Shown: positions 28,905 through 38,989, counted from the first letter of the stretch. The stretch is DNA of 64,000 bases from Gammaproteobacteria bacterium (GCA_026710545.1 JAPOQU010000096.1:32486-96485), one strand, 5' to 3'. The notes: generated from the sequence alone by a model not told the origin. Program-made: numbers and translations.

Positions 28905-29287
28905 TTCAATTCATTCCTACGTCTATTTTTTTCATATGTCTGCGCCAATGCAATCCTGCCCTTTATCAGTGAGATATCCTGTTTTGTTGTTTTAATTCCT
29001 TGGGTGGATTTCTTTTGAAAAACATGCAGTATATAAATTATATCTGCAAATTTTGTTGTATAAACAGCCCGATATGTATTCGTATCATAACGCTCTGAAA
29101 TTTCCATTACACTGACGCCGCCGAACCCTTTGAGTGGTTTGGCTGCCGGGTCTGTCTCCCCCTGTTGTGCGGTATAAAGAGCTTGACCTATATTTCGTCG
29201 AACGGGAACAGGAAACCCTTTCAGGTCTGTACGTGATGAGCTTATCCATACGACACGTTTCACATTGGCTATCCCTTTCGTTTGCAC
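28901..29287 (-). CDS. Gp49/HigB2-like toxin
   Basis: A 128-residue phage-derived Gp49-like (RelE-fold) toxin. Core segments are VKRVVWISSSRTDLKGFP at the start, KPLKGFGGVSVMEISERYD in the middle and YRAVYTTKFADIIYILHVFQKKS near residue 90, the typical strand with Tyr-Arg and FxKKS. The family cleaves ribosome-bound mRNA. The frame opens with GTG at 29287; an internal GTG at 29263 is an equally possible start. Linked by overlap to the antitoxin downstream. Confidence 0.78.
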   Translation of the reverse strand: MQTKGIANVKRVVWISSSRTDLKGFPVPVRRNIGQALYTAQQGETDPAAKPLKGFGGVSVMEISERYDTNTYRAVYTTKFADIIYILHVFQKKSTQGIKTTKQDISLIKGRIALAQTYEKNRRRNELK

Positions 29288-29365
29288 AGAGATTATGATA
29301 TTAGCATATTTTCTATAACGACACTCTCATTCAACGTTGTTACACTTATCGGATAGAATGAATTC

Positions 29366-31084
29366 ATGGCTAAATACGGCGATATAGGCAAGGCAAGGCA
29401 GACCAGCCGACAGGCGAGGCGCGTGTATGAATTTGTCCGACCCGGCGGAATTGACTCCGGCGAAATTACCCATCACCCGGTCATCATCGCCGGTGGCGGA
29501 CCCATCGGCCTTGCTACCGCCATAGACCTCGCCCGTCACGGGGTCCAATCCGTGGTCCTGGAAAAGTACAATACAGTCAGTGACGGCTCGCGCGCCATCT
29601 GCTGGGCGAAACGCACGCTGGAGATCCTCGACCGCATCGGCACCAGCGGACGCATGATGGAAAAAGGCGTGGTATGGAACCAGGGCTGGGTCTATTTCGG
29701 CGAGGAAACCGAACCCGTCTACAAGTTCGACCTGTTGCCGGACAAGGAGCAGAAATTCCCCGCGTTCATCAACCTGCAGCAGTTCTACGCGGAAGAATAC
29801 CTGATCGATTTATTTCCGGAATATCCACAAACGGAAATACGCTGGCAGAACGAGGTGGTCGGTGTCGTCAATGATGCCGGCAAGGTCATAGTAACAGTCA
29901 GCACTCCCGCCGGGGAATACCGGCTGAGCTGCGATTACCTGGTGGCCGCGGACGGGCATCGCAGCCCGGTACGGGAGGCCCTGGGACTGGATTTCGTCGG
30001 CCGCGTGTTCGAGGACAACTTCCTGATTGCCGACGTGCGCATGAAAGCAGACTTCCCGGCGATCCGGCGCTTCTGGTTCGACCCGCCGTTCAACCCCGGC
30101 CAGACTTCGCTGATCCACAAGCAGGCAGACGATGTCTGGCGCATCGATTTCCAGATGGGCTGGGACATCGACCGGGACGAGGTGATGAAGGAGGAGAATA
30201 TCGACGCCAAAATCAGGGCCTTTCTCGGTTCGGACCTGGAATTCGAGTACGAATGGGTGAGCCTGTACACCTTCAAGTGCTGCCGCATGGAGAAATTCGT
30301 CCATGACCGCGTGATCTTCGCCGGCGATTCCGCCCATCTTGTGTCGCCGTTCGGGGCGCGCGGTGCTAATGGCGGGCTGCAGGACGTGGACAACCTCGCC
30401 TGGAAACTCCACTTGGTCCTGACCGGCGCAGCCCCGCCCGCCCTGATCGACAGCTACGACGATGAGCGCATCCTGGGCGCGGAAGAAAACGTGATGAACT
30501 CATCACGCAGCACCGACTTCATGACCCCGAAAAGCGAAGTCAGTCTCGCCTTCCGCAACGCCACCCTGGAACTGGCCAAGGATTTCGAGTTTGCCCGCAG
30601 GTTCGTGAACCCGGGCCGTCTTTCCACCCCCAGCGTGCTGGACGGTTCACCCCTGAACACGCCGGATGAAGATGAGTTCAACGACAGGCAACGTCCAGGC
30701 GCCCCCTGCCTTGATGCCCCCATTACCATCAACGGCGCTGACTCCTGGTTCCTGAACCAGTTGGGCGACCGTTTCTCCGGTATCTATTTCAGCGAAGACG
30801 GGAGCACGGCAGCGGAACTCGACGCCGCGGGCACGGAGCAAATCCCGGTCGAAACCCTGGTCGTAACCGGCACAGGGAAAGGGACAGGCAAAAACCGGAT
30901 TGTAGACAACAACGGCCTGTTGCACCGGCATTACGATGCCCGGCCGGGGACTTACTACCTGGTTCGGCCCGACCAGCATGTCGCCGGTCGCTGGCGGCAA
31001 TTCAACCGGGAAAAAGTATCGAAGGCGCTGGCCCGGGCAACCGGTCGCTGCAGTGGCTCACCCTGCCACCTTGCCGGCGGCTGA
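29366..31084 (+). CDS. FAD-dependent aromatic hydroxylase-type monooxygenase
   Basis: A 572-residue flavoprotein of the PheA/TfdB/MhpA family. The FAD site is VIIAGGGPIGLATAIDLARHG near residue 35, the DG motif is YLVAADGHRSPVREALG near 190, and the GD motif is VIFAGDSAHLVSPFGARGANG near 317. The C-terminal 150 residues form the thioredoxin-like domain of these enzymes. They hydroxylate phenols or phenylpropanoids with NAD(P)H and O2. It is flanked by a toxin-antitoxin pair and a Sel1 gene, with no other aromatic pathway gene nearby, so its substrate is unclear. The first 35 residues before the FAD motif are polar and may be a late start choice. Confidence 0.85.
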   Translation: MAKYGDIGKARQTSRQARRVYEFVRPGGIDSGEITHHPVIIAGGGPIGLATAIDLARHGVQSVVLEKYNTVSDGSRAICWAKRTLEILDRIGTSGRMMEKGVVWNQGWVYFGEETEPVYKFDLLPDKEQKFPAFINLQQFYAEEYLIDLFPEYPQTEIRWQNEVVGVVNDAGKVIVTVSTPAGEYRLSCDYLVAADGHRSPVREALGLDFVGRVFEDNFLIADVRMKADFPAIRRFWFDPPFNPGQTSLIHKQADDVWRIDFQMGWDIDRDEVMKEENIDAKIRAFLGSDLEFEYEWVSLYTFKCCRMEKFVHDRVIFAGDSAHLVSPFGARGANGGLQDVDNLAWKLHLVLTGAAPPALIDSYDDERILGAEENVMNSSRSTDFMTPKSEVSLAFRNATLELAKDFEFARRFVNPGRLSTPSVLDGSPLNTPDEDEFNDRQRPGAPCLDAPITINGADSWFLNQLGDRFSGIYFSEDGSTAAELDAAGTEQIPVETLVVTGTGKGTGKNRIVDNNGLLHRHYDARPGTYYLVRPDQHVAGRWRQFNREKVSKALARATGRCSGSPCHLAGG

Positions 31085-31206
31085 GGGGCAGTTGGGAGCT
31101 ACCGCTGTCATATCCCCATGTTCGAGTCGTTAATTTTCCTGATGCCGCCTTTATTGCGTATGCTGGGTTCATTAGATGGAACATACCGGGATGCGCAACC
31201 ACGTGA

Positions 31207-31833
31207 ATGACCAATTCTGAGCACGTCACCATATTCAGTTGCCTGCTGGCGAGTTTGATGCTGTGTGCCTGCGCGGCGCTTGCCGCGAGTGGACTGGAGG
31301 AATTAATCAAGGCCGGGGAACAGGGGGACGCCGGGGCGCAGTTTCTTCTCGGCAGCAGGTACGACCATGGCCAAGGCGTGCCCGAAGACGACGCCGAGGC
31401 CGCGCGCTGGTACCTTTCAGCCGCGCAGCAGGGACATGCATCGGCACAATACTACCTGGGACACAAATTTGCCCGGGGCGACGGGGTAACCAGGGATGTC
31501 GGCAGTGCGCTTCACTGGTTGCGCGAGGCTGCCGGTCAGGGCCATGCCGCCGCACAGTACCAGTTCGGCGCCATGTACTTCGATGAAACGGAGGGGATTG
31601 AAGACAAGGCCGAGGCCGCGCGCTGGTTCCGCAAAGCCGCCGAACAGGGGCATGCGGTCGCACAGTACTACCTGGGTTACATGTATGCTCAAGGCGATGG
31701 GGTGCCCAGGGATAATGCCAGGGCCGTACACTGGTACCGCCTCGCGGCCGAACGGGGCCATACCGGGGCGCAGGAACGGTTACGGGACTACCTGGAAAAT
31801 TACGGGCCTGTCCGGGAACCGGACAGGCAATAG
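31207..31833 (+). CDS. Sel1-repeat secreted protein
   Basis: A 208-residue protein with an N-terminal signal peptide (FSCLLASLMLCACAALAASG), possibly a lipoprotein. Four to five Sel1-like TPR repeats of about 36 residues follow, each with A-x-x-x-L-G-x-x-Y/F and G-V-x-x-D/N-x-x-x-A-x-x-W-Y/F-x-x-A-A cores, for example AEAARWYLSAAQQGHASAQ and ARAVHWYRLAAERGHTGAQ. Such proteins act as periplasmic scaffolds in signalling or stress. No partner is evident in the neighbours. Confidence 0.8.
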   Translation: MTNSEHVTIFSCLLASLMLCACAALAASGLEELIKAGEQGDAGAQFLLGSRYDHGQGVPEDDAEAARWYLSAAQQGHASAQYYLGHKFARGDGVTRDVGSALHWLREAAGQGHAAAQYQFGAMYFDETEGIEDKAEAARWFRKAAEQGHAVAQYYLGYMYAQGDGVPRDNARAVHWYRLAAERGHTGAQERLRDYLENYGPVREPDRQ

Positions 31834-31983
31834 TGACACATTGTCAGTTCAGGGAAACTGTCATTTAGTCCTCCCAGAGATTCCCAGGATATGAATAAAG
31901 CCTGACACAAACATGAAAAAGAGCCAATACACCCAGGGACATTGCGGCGTTGACGGGACAAGCATTTGTTCGACCGACAATGA

Positions 31984-32151
31984 GTGTGCGGTGACGAATA
32001 TTTTTCACTGGGAGAATTCACCTACGCATTCACCCGGTTGAAACCGGATGAAATCAAGCAATGGCATGTGTTGCCCGGTACCGGCCACTGCGAAGCCTGG
32101 TCTTCAGGCTACGCTGTCGACCTGCTGCTTGAGCGTCTCAGCGATCTTTGA
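31984..32151 (+). pseudogene. Possible gene remnant (55 codons)
   Basis: An open frame from GTG reading CGDEYFSLGEFTYAFTRL then KQWHVLPGTGHCEAW and ending LLLERLSDL. The composition is protein-like, it follows directly on a stop and has no ribosome-binding site. The tail overlaps the convergent deoD gene by 14 bases. It may be the 3' end of a lost gene or chance. The rest of the gap 31834-31983 shows nothing else. Confidence 0.25.
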
Positions 32152-32869
32152 CCGGGCCGGTAACAGAAACCCCTTCCAACGCTACATCTATCATTTGATC
32201 CAGACTGGCCTGACGTTCTTCAACGGAGATCCCGGTAACGGCGCGGGCATCATCAGTGACCGTACACATCGCTACCGCCTTGGCGCCGTATTCGGCGGCG
32301 ACCCCATAAATACCTGCCACCTCCATCTCCACTACAGGGATACTCAATCTTTCCATGGTATCCCACATCTCGCCGCCGGGGGGCGGATAAAACAGGTCCG
32401 ATGAGAAGACATTTGCGACGTGGAAGCGAATATCCCGCCCCCTTGCCGCGCTTACCATATTCTCCAGCAACTCGTAATCGGCCAGTGCGGCAAAGTCGAA
32501 CCCGTTAAACCGGGTCCGGTTTACGTTGGAGTCGGTGGAAGCGCCCATGGCGATGACAACATCCCGCAGCTTGACTGAGGCCATTATCGTCCCGCAACTG
32601 CCGACGCGGACGATGCGCTTGACCCCGTATTCCGTGATTAAATCGGTACAGTAAACCGAGGCAGAAGGAATTCCGATGCCGTGGGCCACGACGGAAATCC
32701 TCATGCTCTTGTGGAATCCGGTAAAACCCAGCATATTCCTGACGTCGGTCACCTGCCGGGCATCAGTGAGATACTTCTCCGCAATATACTTCGCCCGCAA
32801 CGGATCACCGGGCATGAGTACCGTATCGGCGATATCGCCCGGCTTTGCGTTAAAGACAAATGCGCCCAT
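32138..32869 (-). CDS. deoD: Purine-nucleoside phosphorylase
   Basis: A 243-residue hexameric-type purine nucleoside phosphorylase that splits purine nucleosides with phosphate. VLMPGDPLRAKYIAEKYL at residues 18-35 holds the phosphate-binding Gly/Arg, IGIPSASVYCTDLI and RIVRVGSCGTI follow, and VEMEVAGIYGVAAEYGAKA carries the ribose-binding Met/Glu. E. coli DeoD is 239 residues. The catalytic Asp lies in CTVTDDARAV, where the usual SDH is TDD. It stands alone with no deo operon partners; the region downstream (31834-32137) holds only a possible remnant. Confidence 0.92.
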   Translation of the reverse strand: MGAFVFNAKPGDIADTVLMPGDPLRAKYIAEKYLTDARQVTDVRNMLGFTGFHKSMRISVVAHGIGIPSASVYCTDLITEYGVKRIVRVGSCGTIMASVKLRDVVIAMGASTDSNVNRTRFNGFDFAALADYELLENMVSAARGRDIRFHVANVFSSDLFYPPPGGEMWDTMERLSIPVVEMEVAGIYGVAAEYGAKAVAMCTVTDDARAVTGISVEERQASLDQMIDVALEGVSVTGPVKDR

Positions 32870-32967
32870 AGTACGATTTAGCTACCAGCATTATTATTTT
32901 CAGGGTAAATCATACTATATCGCCGTGATTTGATTGATGAATTTCTGCTTAACTTCCGGGTGAGGCA

Positions 32968-34617
32968 TTACCCGGCATCAGGAAAAAACGTAGCAGGCCT
33001 TTTCTCACCTTCATCGAAGAACCGGGCGCCACTCCCGATCCGGTTGTAGTCACCCAGTTCCGCCCTGGCCCTGTCCGCTTCCTGCATCAGTCTCATAACG
33101 ATATCCGGGTGCTCCCCGGCCAGGTCGCCCTGTTCGCCCGGATCTTCCTGCAGGTCGAACAGAAGGGGTTTTTCAACCGCATCCGTATAGCGCCCGAGCC
33201 ACAGGGTATAAGGCCCATCGGCCTGCCGGGGGAGGACGAGTTTCCAGCGGCCGGCCCGCACGGCCTGTAACTGCGTCAGGGAATAATAGAAGTAACCGGC
33301 ATACGGGCTTTCCGCTCCCGGACGGTTGAACAGTAGCGCGCTGATATCCGCGCCGTCAAATACTATTCCAGCAGGTAATTGCGCCCCGGCCAGGGCTGCC
33401 AGGGTCGGGTATAAATCCATGATCGTGACCAGGTCGTCGCTGACTGCCGCTTCGGGGATGTTGCCCGGCCAGCGCATGATGGCGGGTACCCGCACACCGC
33501 CTTCCCAGTTGGAGTATTTTTCGCCCCTGAGGGGTGCGGCGCTGCCCTTGTATTTTTCACTGTGCCCGACCTCGGGGCCGTTGTCGGAGAGATAGACAAC
33601 CAGGGTGTTATCATCCAGTTGCAGGCGTTCCAGTTCCCTGAATATTTCGCCCATACTCCAGTCCAGTTCCTCTACCGCATCCCCGTAGGGACCCCGCCCG
33701 GACTTGCCTTTAAAGCCGGGTGATGCTCCCAGCGGCAGATGGGGCATGTGGTGGGCGAGATAGATAAAAAACGGCTTGTCGCGGTTGTCGCGGATAAACC
33801 CGATGGTTTCCTCCGTGTATTTTCGGGTCATGAGATCAACGTCTGCCGGACTTTCAATGACCTCACCGTTGCGCATCATCTCGGGGATAAAACGCGCCAG
33901 GTCAACGTCCCGGGTGTAGCCGTGGAACATGGGCGTACCGTAGAAGTAGTCGAAGCCCTGGGCATTGGGCATGAGGTCCGGCTTGAACGGCCCCTTCCCG
34001 CCCGGCCGGCCCGGCGGTTGCGGCGGCGGGGCGAAGTCCCACGGTTCGTCGCCATCCCCGGCCATGTGCCACTTGCCGATTACGGCAGTCGTGTAGCCGG
34101 CGGTTTTCAGGGTCTCGGCGATAGTTACCTCGCGCGCATGCAGGATAGTGTTCGGGTTTTTCCTGTTACCGGGTTCCGCCACCCTGATCGGGTAGGAACC
34201 GGTGAGCAGCGCGGCGCGGGACGGGCCGCAGACCGGTTGCGCATAAAAGCTGGTGAACCTGATCCCCTGCGCCGCCATCCTGTCCAGGACCGGCGTCCTG
34301 AGATCCGGGGAACCGTATACGCCGAGGTCGTTGTAGCCCTGGTCGTCGGTCAGCACGACGATGAAATTCGGCTGCGCGAAATGGATGTCGGTGCCCTTGT
34401 AGAAGAGGTTCGCGCCCAGAACCGGGAACGGCACCCGGTGTTTTTGCCTGGCAAGCACTTCCCAGCCGTATTCGAACTCGTGGTTTCCTATGGCCATCGC
34501 GTCGTAAGCCATCGTATTACGATCATCCGGAGTTGGTGTTTCTGCAGCGGAGAATACCGGAAAAAATGAACAGGCAACCAGCAGGCAAATTACCGGGTAG
34601 GTTATCACGCGAGACAT
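32968..34617 (-). CDS. Secreted sulfatase with a 5'-nucleotidase segment fused at the N-terminus
   Basis: A 549-residue exported protein. A signal peptide ends near SAAE (residue 26). Residues about 34-80 ([16 protein letters not shown], then [20 protein letters not shown]) match the GNHEF metallophosphatase block of UshA-type 5'-nucleotidases. From residue about 83 a complete arylsulfatase follows: [19 protein letters not shown] (metal Asp pair), [13 protein letters not shown] with the Cys that becomes formylglycine, and HHMPHLPLG. The join is in one continuous frame. Either the nucleotidase piece is a neutral leftover that now supplies the secretion signal, or the gene is a recombination scar. 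The MFS transporter is divergent, 88 bases away. Confidence 0.82.
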   Translation of the reverse strand: MSRVITYPVICLLVACSFFPVFSAAETPTPDDRNTMAYDAMAIGNHEFEYGWEVLARQKHRVPFPVLGANLFYKGTDIHFAQPNFIVVLTDDQGYNDLGVYGSPDLRTPVLDRMAAQGIRFTSFYAQPVCGPSRAALLTGSYPIRVAEPGNRKNPNTILHAREVTIAETLKTAGYTTAVIGKWHMAGDGDEPWDFAPPPQPPGRPGGKGPFKPDLMPNAQGFDYFYGTPMFHGYTRDVDLARFIPEMMRNGEVIESPADVDLMTRKYTEETIGFIRDNRDKPFFIYLAHHMPHLPLGASPGFKGKSGRGPYGDAVEELDWSMGEIFRELERLQLDDNTLVVYLSDNGPEVGHSEKYKGSAAPLRGEKYSNWEGGVRVPAIMRWPGNIPEAAVSDDLVTIMDLYPTLAALAGAQLPAGIVFDGADISALLFNRPGAESPYAGYFYYSLTQLQAVRAGRWKLVLPRQADGPYTLWLGRYTDAVEKPLLFDLQEDPGEQGDLAGEHPDIVMRLMQEADRARAELGDYNRIGSGARFFDEGEKRPATFFPDAG

Positions 34618-34705
34618 GACGCCATATTATTAGCAAAACGGGTTTGAGTCACTGCCTGTCACCGGTATCATGTAGCATGATTATAATCCATACCTATAAC
34701 CTGAC

Positions 34706-35965
34706 GTGAGTTCACCTGCCGAACATCCGCCTGTACAACAAGGCCTCAAACGCCCGCTGGCCTGGGTCATCTGGGGACTGGCCGTCACCTACGTGGTCTA
34801 CAAGTTCCAGACGCAAAGCAGTTACGCAGTGCTGAACGCCGATATCGCGGAATCGCTGTCCCTGTCGCTGTTGCAGGTCGGGGAACTGGGGGCGGTGTAC
34901 GCGATTACTTATGCAGTCATGACCATCCCGGCCGGTGGACTGCTCGACCGTTACGGCGCACGGACAGTGTTGAGCGCCGGTGTCGCAACGGTTGCGGCAG
35001 GGGCGTTGATCTTCGGCCTGGCGGAAAATACGGCCGTGATTATCGCCGGCCAGGCACTGATGGGCATCGGCGGCGCCTTCGGTTACCCGGGCCTTGCCTA
35101 CATGACAAGGTACTGGTTCGGAATCAAGTATTTCGGGCTGGTTTTCGGCATTGCCCAGACCGTGGCCGCCACGGCGAACACCCTGGGCCAGGCCGCGGTG
35201 GGCTACCTGATACTGGTTATGACCTGGCAGGACGTCATGCTGCTGGAGGCGCTCATCGGACTCCTGTTGCTGGTTGCATTTGCCCTGCTGGTGCGCGAGC
35301 CTGACGAGGACCGGAGTGAACCGGTAACAACGGACGCGCATCCGCGGTTCTGGACCGGCCTGTGGCGTGATTTGAAGGTCCTGTCCGTCCAACCCCTGTT
35401 CTGGCAGGTCACACTGATCAGCGGGTTGACGTTCGGGCTGATGCTGGGCGTCGGTATCATCTGGGGCATCAAGCTGCTCATCTTCAAGGGGTTCGATCCG
35501 ACCAGCGCCAGCAATATCAACGCCACAATCTGGTTCGGTTTCGGGACCGGCGCCCTGCTGGTGCATATATTCTCGGATTACGTGCGCAGCTTCAAAATCA
35601 CCGCCATCATTTTCCTGGTGTGCGATCTGGTCGCATTGCTGCTGTTTCTGCTGCTCAGCGAAATTTCCACGGGAGTTGCCTATACCCTGTTCCTGTGCAT
35701 CGGGTTTTTTGCCGGCGTCAGTCCCATGTGTTACACGATGACGACACGCTTCTGTGAGAAGACCAGGGCCGGCACCGCATTCGGACTGCTGACCTGCGTT
35801 TCATTTGTCGTCGGCGCCCTGCTGATGCCGGCGCCGGCCAGACTCATCGATCACTTCAACGTCCCGCTCGGCGCGGCAGCGCTGATTTTTCCCGCGGCGT
35901 TGCTGCTGGCCCTGGTACTGGCCGTGATCAAAAAAGAGACCTATCACATGGAACCCGCGGCGTAA
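34706..35965 (+). CDS. MFS transporter
   Basis: A 419-residue integral membrane protein with about twelve hydrophobic segments. LLDRYGARTVLSAGV near residue 75 is the MFS loop 2-3 signature. The frame starts at GTG 34706; the next Met is deep inside the first helices, so GTG is the likely start although no clear ribosome-binding site is seen. The family exports or imports small organic anions. Facing the sulfatase gene, it might carry the desulfated or sulfated product, but that is only a positional hint. Confidence 0.8.
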   Translation: MSSPAEHPPVQQGLKRPLAWVIWGLAVTYVVYKFQTQSSYAVLNADIAESLSLSLLQVGELGAVYAITYAVMTIPAGGLLDRYGARTVLSAGVATVAAGALIFGLAENTAVIIAGQALMGIGGAFGYPGLAYMTRYWFGIKYFGLVFGIAQTVAATANTLGQAAVGYLILVMTWQDVMLLEALIGLLLLVAFALLVREPDEDRSEPVTTDAHPRFWTGLWRDLKVLSVQPLFWQVTLISGLTFGLMLGVGIIWGIKLLIFKGFDPTSASNINATIWFGFGTGALLVHIFSDYVRSFKITAIIFLVCDLVALLLFLLLSEISTGVAYTLFLCIGFFAGVSPMCYTMTTRFCEKTRAGTAFGLLTCVSFVVGALLMPAPARLIDHFNVPLGAAALIFPAALLLALVLAVIKKETYHMEPAA

Positions 35966-36055
35966 TGTACAATGAAGCATCAACCTGGCGACGTGTCGAA
36001 CACAATGTTGTTTCCACGACGAGTATAAAAAACGAAACGGAGAGAGGTGGGATTA

Positions 36056-36077
36056 CAAACTACCTCCCTGTAGTTTG
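36056..36077. repeat. Inverted repeat between the MFS and DUF1015 genes
   Basis: CAAACTAC (36056-36063) and GTAGTTTG (36070-36077) form a perfect 8-bp stem with a 6-base loop in the convergent gap 35966-36104. No T-run follows on either side, so it is not a classical terminator. Confidence 0.45.
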
Positions 36078-36104
36078 CCCGGCCCGGGATTCAGGGACAG
36101 GCAG

Positions 36105-37349
36105 TCATTCTTCCAGGCTGTACACGACCAGGCCGCTGCGCAGTTTCGGCTCGAACCAGGTGGCTTTCGGCGGCATGAGCCTGCCTGAATCAGAGATATC
36201 CATGAGTTCCTGCACGGACACCGGGCAAAGGGTAAAGGCAACGGCCATTTCGCCGCTGTCCACCCTGTCCTGCAGTTTCCCCGGACCGTGCGCGCCGCCG
36301 GCGAAGTCGATACGGCGATCAGTCCTCTGGTCATGAATATCCAGGATGCGTTGCAGGACCAGGTCTGACAGGATGCTGACGCCCAGGGACGCCCTGGCAT
36401 CAGTGGCATCATACCTGCCGGGCCTTACAACCAGGCGATACCAGTTGCCTGCCAGGTACATGCCCGTTTCAACGTGCCGTTTCGGCCTGACAGGTTGGCT
36501 CCCGGTCCTTTCAACGAGGAACGATGATTCCAGTTCCCGGACAAACATACCCGCATCCAGCCCGTTAAGCTCGGCGACCAGGCGGTTGTAGTCGAGAATT
36601 TCCAACTGGTTGCCGGGAAAATGCACCGCGAGAAAATAATTGTGCGCGGCACCCGCGCCGTTGTAACCATCCTGCCTGTTTAATTCCCGGCTGACTATGG
36701 CAGCGGCGGCGCTGCGGTGGTGCCCGTCCGCCACATACGTTGCGGGGATACGGGAAAATGCACGGATAATGGCCGCGACGGTCCCGGGTTTGTCGACCAT
36801 CCAGAAGCGGTGCCGCACCCCGTCGACGTCGTCAAACTCGTATTCCGGTTGCGATGTCTTGACTGTTTCGACCAGGTCATCGATTTCCCTGTCATAGCGA
36901 TAGGCAAACATGACCGGTTCGACGTTCAGCATGGTTGTGCGGATATGTTTCGCCCGGTCGGTTTCCTTGTCTACCCTGGTCTGTTCGTGTTTCCTGATAC
37001 TGCCATCCAGGTAATCCTCCACGGCAGCAGCGGCAACAATACCCGTTTTCGGGCGTTTATCCCTGCACATTTCGTAGATGTACAGGCATTCATGCTCATC
37101 GCGTGTAAATGTTCCATCGTTGATTAAAGACTGGAAATTTTCCGCAGCCGCGCGGTAGATTTCGGGGCTGTACGGGTCGGCGCCCGGGGGAAATCCAATC
37201 TCCGGCTTGACGATATTAAGAAAGGAATACGGGTTTCCGGCTGCTTCCTGCCTGGCTTCTGCGGTGGTCAAGACGTCGTAAGGCCGTGATGCGACCTTGT
37301 GAATTTTATCCTTGCCGGGGCGGTACCCCCTGAACGCCTTGATTTGCAT
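36105..37349 (-). CDS. DUF1015 family protein
   Basis: A 414-residue DUF1015 protein of unknown biochemical function. Family motifs include the opening FRGYRPGKDKIHKVASRPYDV, the NPYSFLNIVKPE segment, KHEQTRVDKETDRAKH near residue 140 and ATYVADGHHRSAAAA near 215. It starts five bases after the serA stop, so it is co-transcribed with serA. The DUF1015-serA pairing recurs in many bacteria, which suggests a job linked to phosphoglycerate or serine metabolism. That is inference. Confidence 0.85.
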   Translation of the reverse strand: MQIKAFRGYRPGKDKIHKVASRPYDVLTTAEARQEAAGNPYSFLNIVKPEIGFPPGADPYSPEIYRAAAENFQSLINDGTFTRDEHECLYIYEMCRDKRPKTGIVAAAAVEDYLDGSIRKHEQTRVDKETDRAKHIRTTMLNVEPVMFAYRYDREIDDLVETVKTSQPEYEFDDVDGVRHRFWMVDKPGTVAAIIRAFSRIPATYVADGHHRSAAAAIVSRELNRQDGYNGAGAAHNYFLAVHFPGNQLEILDYNRLVAELNGLDAGMFVRELESSFLVERTGSQPVRPKRHVETGMYLAGNWYRLVVRPGRYDATDARASLGVSILSDLVLQRILDIHDQRTDRRIDFAGGAHGPGKLQDRVDSGEMAVAFTLCPVSVQELMDISDSGRLMPPKATWFEPKLRSGLVVYSLEE

Positions 37350-37353
37350 GAAA

Positions 37354-38955
37354 CTACAAACTGACCTGCATCACCTTGTTGATGGCGCCGGTTTCCGCAA
37401 GCTCGCCCATCAATGCGTCCGTCAGTGCGGTCGATACCCCGATCACGGCAACCGCCTTGCTGCTGCCGGAAACGATACCCAGTTGCATGCGCGAAATATT
37501 GATCCGTTCCCGGGCCAGCAGGTTGCTGATTGCGGCAATCACCCCCGGCTGGTCATTATGCCGGGTGACAAGCAAATGACCTTCCAGTACGGCTTCGATC
37601 TCGTAGTCGTTGATGCGTATCAGGCGCGGGTGCTTCTTGTTGAACAGTGTCCCGATCACCTCCGTCGTGCGGTCCCCGTGACGGGCCGAAAGGCTGACCG
37701 CGGAATGGTAGTCCGGGTGTTCACCGGCGCGGGCCTCGACGAGGCTCAGGCCCTGCTGTTGTGCGATGTGCCTGGCATTCACCCGGTTCACCTCCGCCGA
37801 CATATGGGCCCCCAGCAATCCCACCAGTCCTTCCGTGGCAATGCTGCTCATGTCCCTCTCTGCCGCCTCACCAAGCAGTGATACCTCCAGTTGGCGAATG
37901 GAGTCCGTGATCATGGGACCCAGCAGCATCCCCAGGCGCCGGGCCAGTAGCAGGTAAGGCTGCAGTTTCACCATCTCATCGGCCGATACTGCCGGCAGGT
38001 TAATCGCATTGATGGGTTCGCCGGTCCTCAGGTAGATACAAATCTGCTGGGCAATCTCCATGCCGGTCGCAGCCTGGGCTTCATGGGTCGACGCTCCCAG
38101 GTGCGGGGTCAGCAGGATGTTGTCCAGGGTAAGCAGGGGGGATTCCTCCGGCGGTTCCGTGGAAAACACATCAAGGGCCGCCCCGCCCAGGTGTCCGTCC
38201 TTGAGCGCATCATACAGTGCCGCTTCGTCAACCAGGCCGCCCCTGGCGCAATTGATTAACCGTGCGCCGGGCTTCATGGCCCGGAGCCTGGCGGCATTCA
38301 TGATGTTGCGGGTCTTGTCGTTCAACGGGCAATGCAGGCTGATGTAATCCGCCTCTTCCACCAGTTCGTCAATCCCGACACCGGTGACGCCGTCGGCCAG
38401 GAACTTTTCCTCCGTAACGAACGGGTCAAACGCGATCACCTGCATGTCCAGGGCCAGGGCCTTGGCTGCAACAACCCTGCCGATATGGCCGTAGCCGACA
38501 ATACCCAGCACTTTATTGGTCAGTTCCACCCCGATAAAGCGGGTGCGCTTCCATTCCCCTGCCTTCACCGACCTGTTGGCCTGCGGCAGGTTCCGGCTCA
38601 GGGAAAACAGGTGGGCTATGGTCAGTTCAGCCGTGGTCGTAACGTTGGCGTCGGGCGTGTTCAATACAACAATGCCCTTGCCCGTGGCATAACCCACATC
38701 GATATTATCCACCCCGATACCGGCCCTGCCTATTACCTGCAGCCTGCCCGCGGCGTCAATTACCTTTGCCGAAATTGTCGTTGCGCTACGCACGATGACG
38801 GCATCATAGCCGCCGATCTTGTCGCATAACCCGGATTCGTCGAGACCGGTGATATGATCAACGCTGATATTCTTTTGTCCCTCCAGGAACGCCTTGCCTT
38901 CGGGAGATATCTTGTCCGCCACCAGGATGCGCTTGTGCAGTTGTAAATCCGTCAT
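37354..38955 (-). CDS. serA: D-3-phosphoglycerate dehydrogenase
   Basis: A 533-residue long-form SerA, first enzyme of serine synthesis. It has an NAD Rossmann domain (LGIVGYGHIGRVVAAKA near residue 145), the catalytic Arg/Glu/His set (NCARGGLVDEAAL, LLTPHLGASTHEAQ), an allosteric substrate-binding domain and a C-terminal ACT domain (RHNDQPGVIAAISNLLAR) for serine feedback. ATG at 38955 (MTDLQLHKRI) is preferred over the GTG-led longer frame to 39009. It lies 34 bases after glmM in a housekeeping operon. Confidence 0.92.
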   Translation of the reverse strand: MTDLQLHKRILVADKISPEGKAFLEGQKNISVDHITGLDESGLCDKIGGYDAVIVRSATTISAKVIDAAGRLQVIGRAGIGVDNIDVGYATGKGIVVLNTPDANVTTTAELTIAHLFSLSRNLPQANRSVKAGEWKRTRFIGVELTNKVLGIVGYGHIGRVVAAKALALDMQVIAFDPFVTEEKFLADGVTGVGIDELVEEADYISLHCPLNDKTRNIMNAARLRAMKPGARLINCARGGLVDEAALYDALKDGHLGGAALDVFSTEPPEESPLLTLDNILLTPHLGASTHEAQAATGMEIAQQICIYLRTGEPINAINLPAVSADEMVKLQPYLLLARRLGMLLGPMITDSIRQLEVSLLGEAAERDMSSIATEGLVGLLGAHMSAEVNRVNARHIAQQQGLSLVEARAGEHPDYHSAVSLSARHGDRTTEVIGTLFNKKHPRLIRINDYEIEAVLEGHLLVTRHNDQPGVIAAISNLLARERINISRMQLGIVSGSSKAVAVIGVSTALTDALMGELAETGAINKVMQVSL

Positions 38956-38989
38956 GACGGGAACCGGTTGGTTTGGGAAATCATGGAAA

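Noticed and set aside
36056..36077. Intrinsic terminator after the MFS or DUF1015 gene
   Set aside because: A perfect stem-loop but no T-run on either side; listed only as an inverted repeat.
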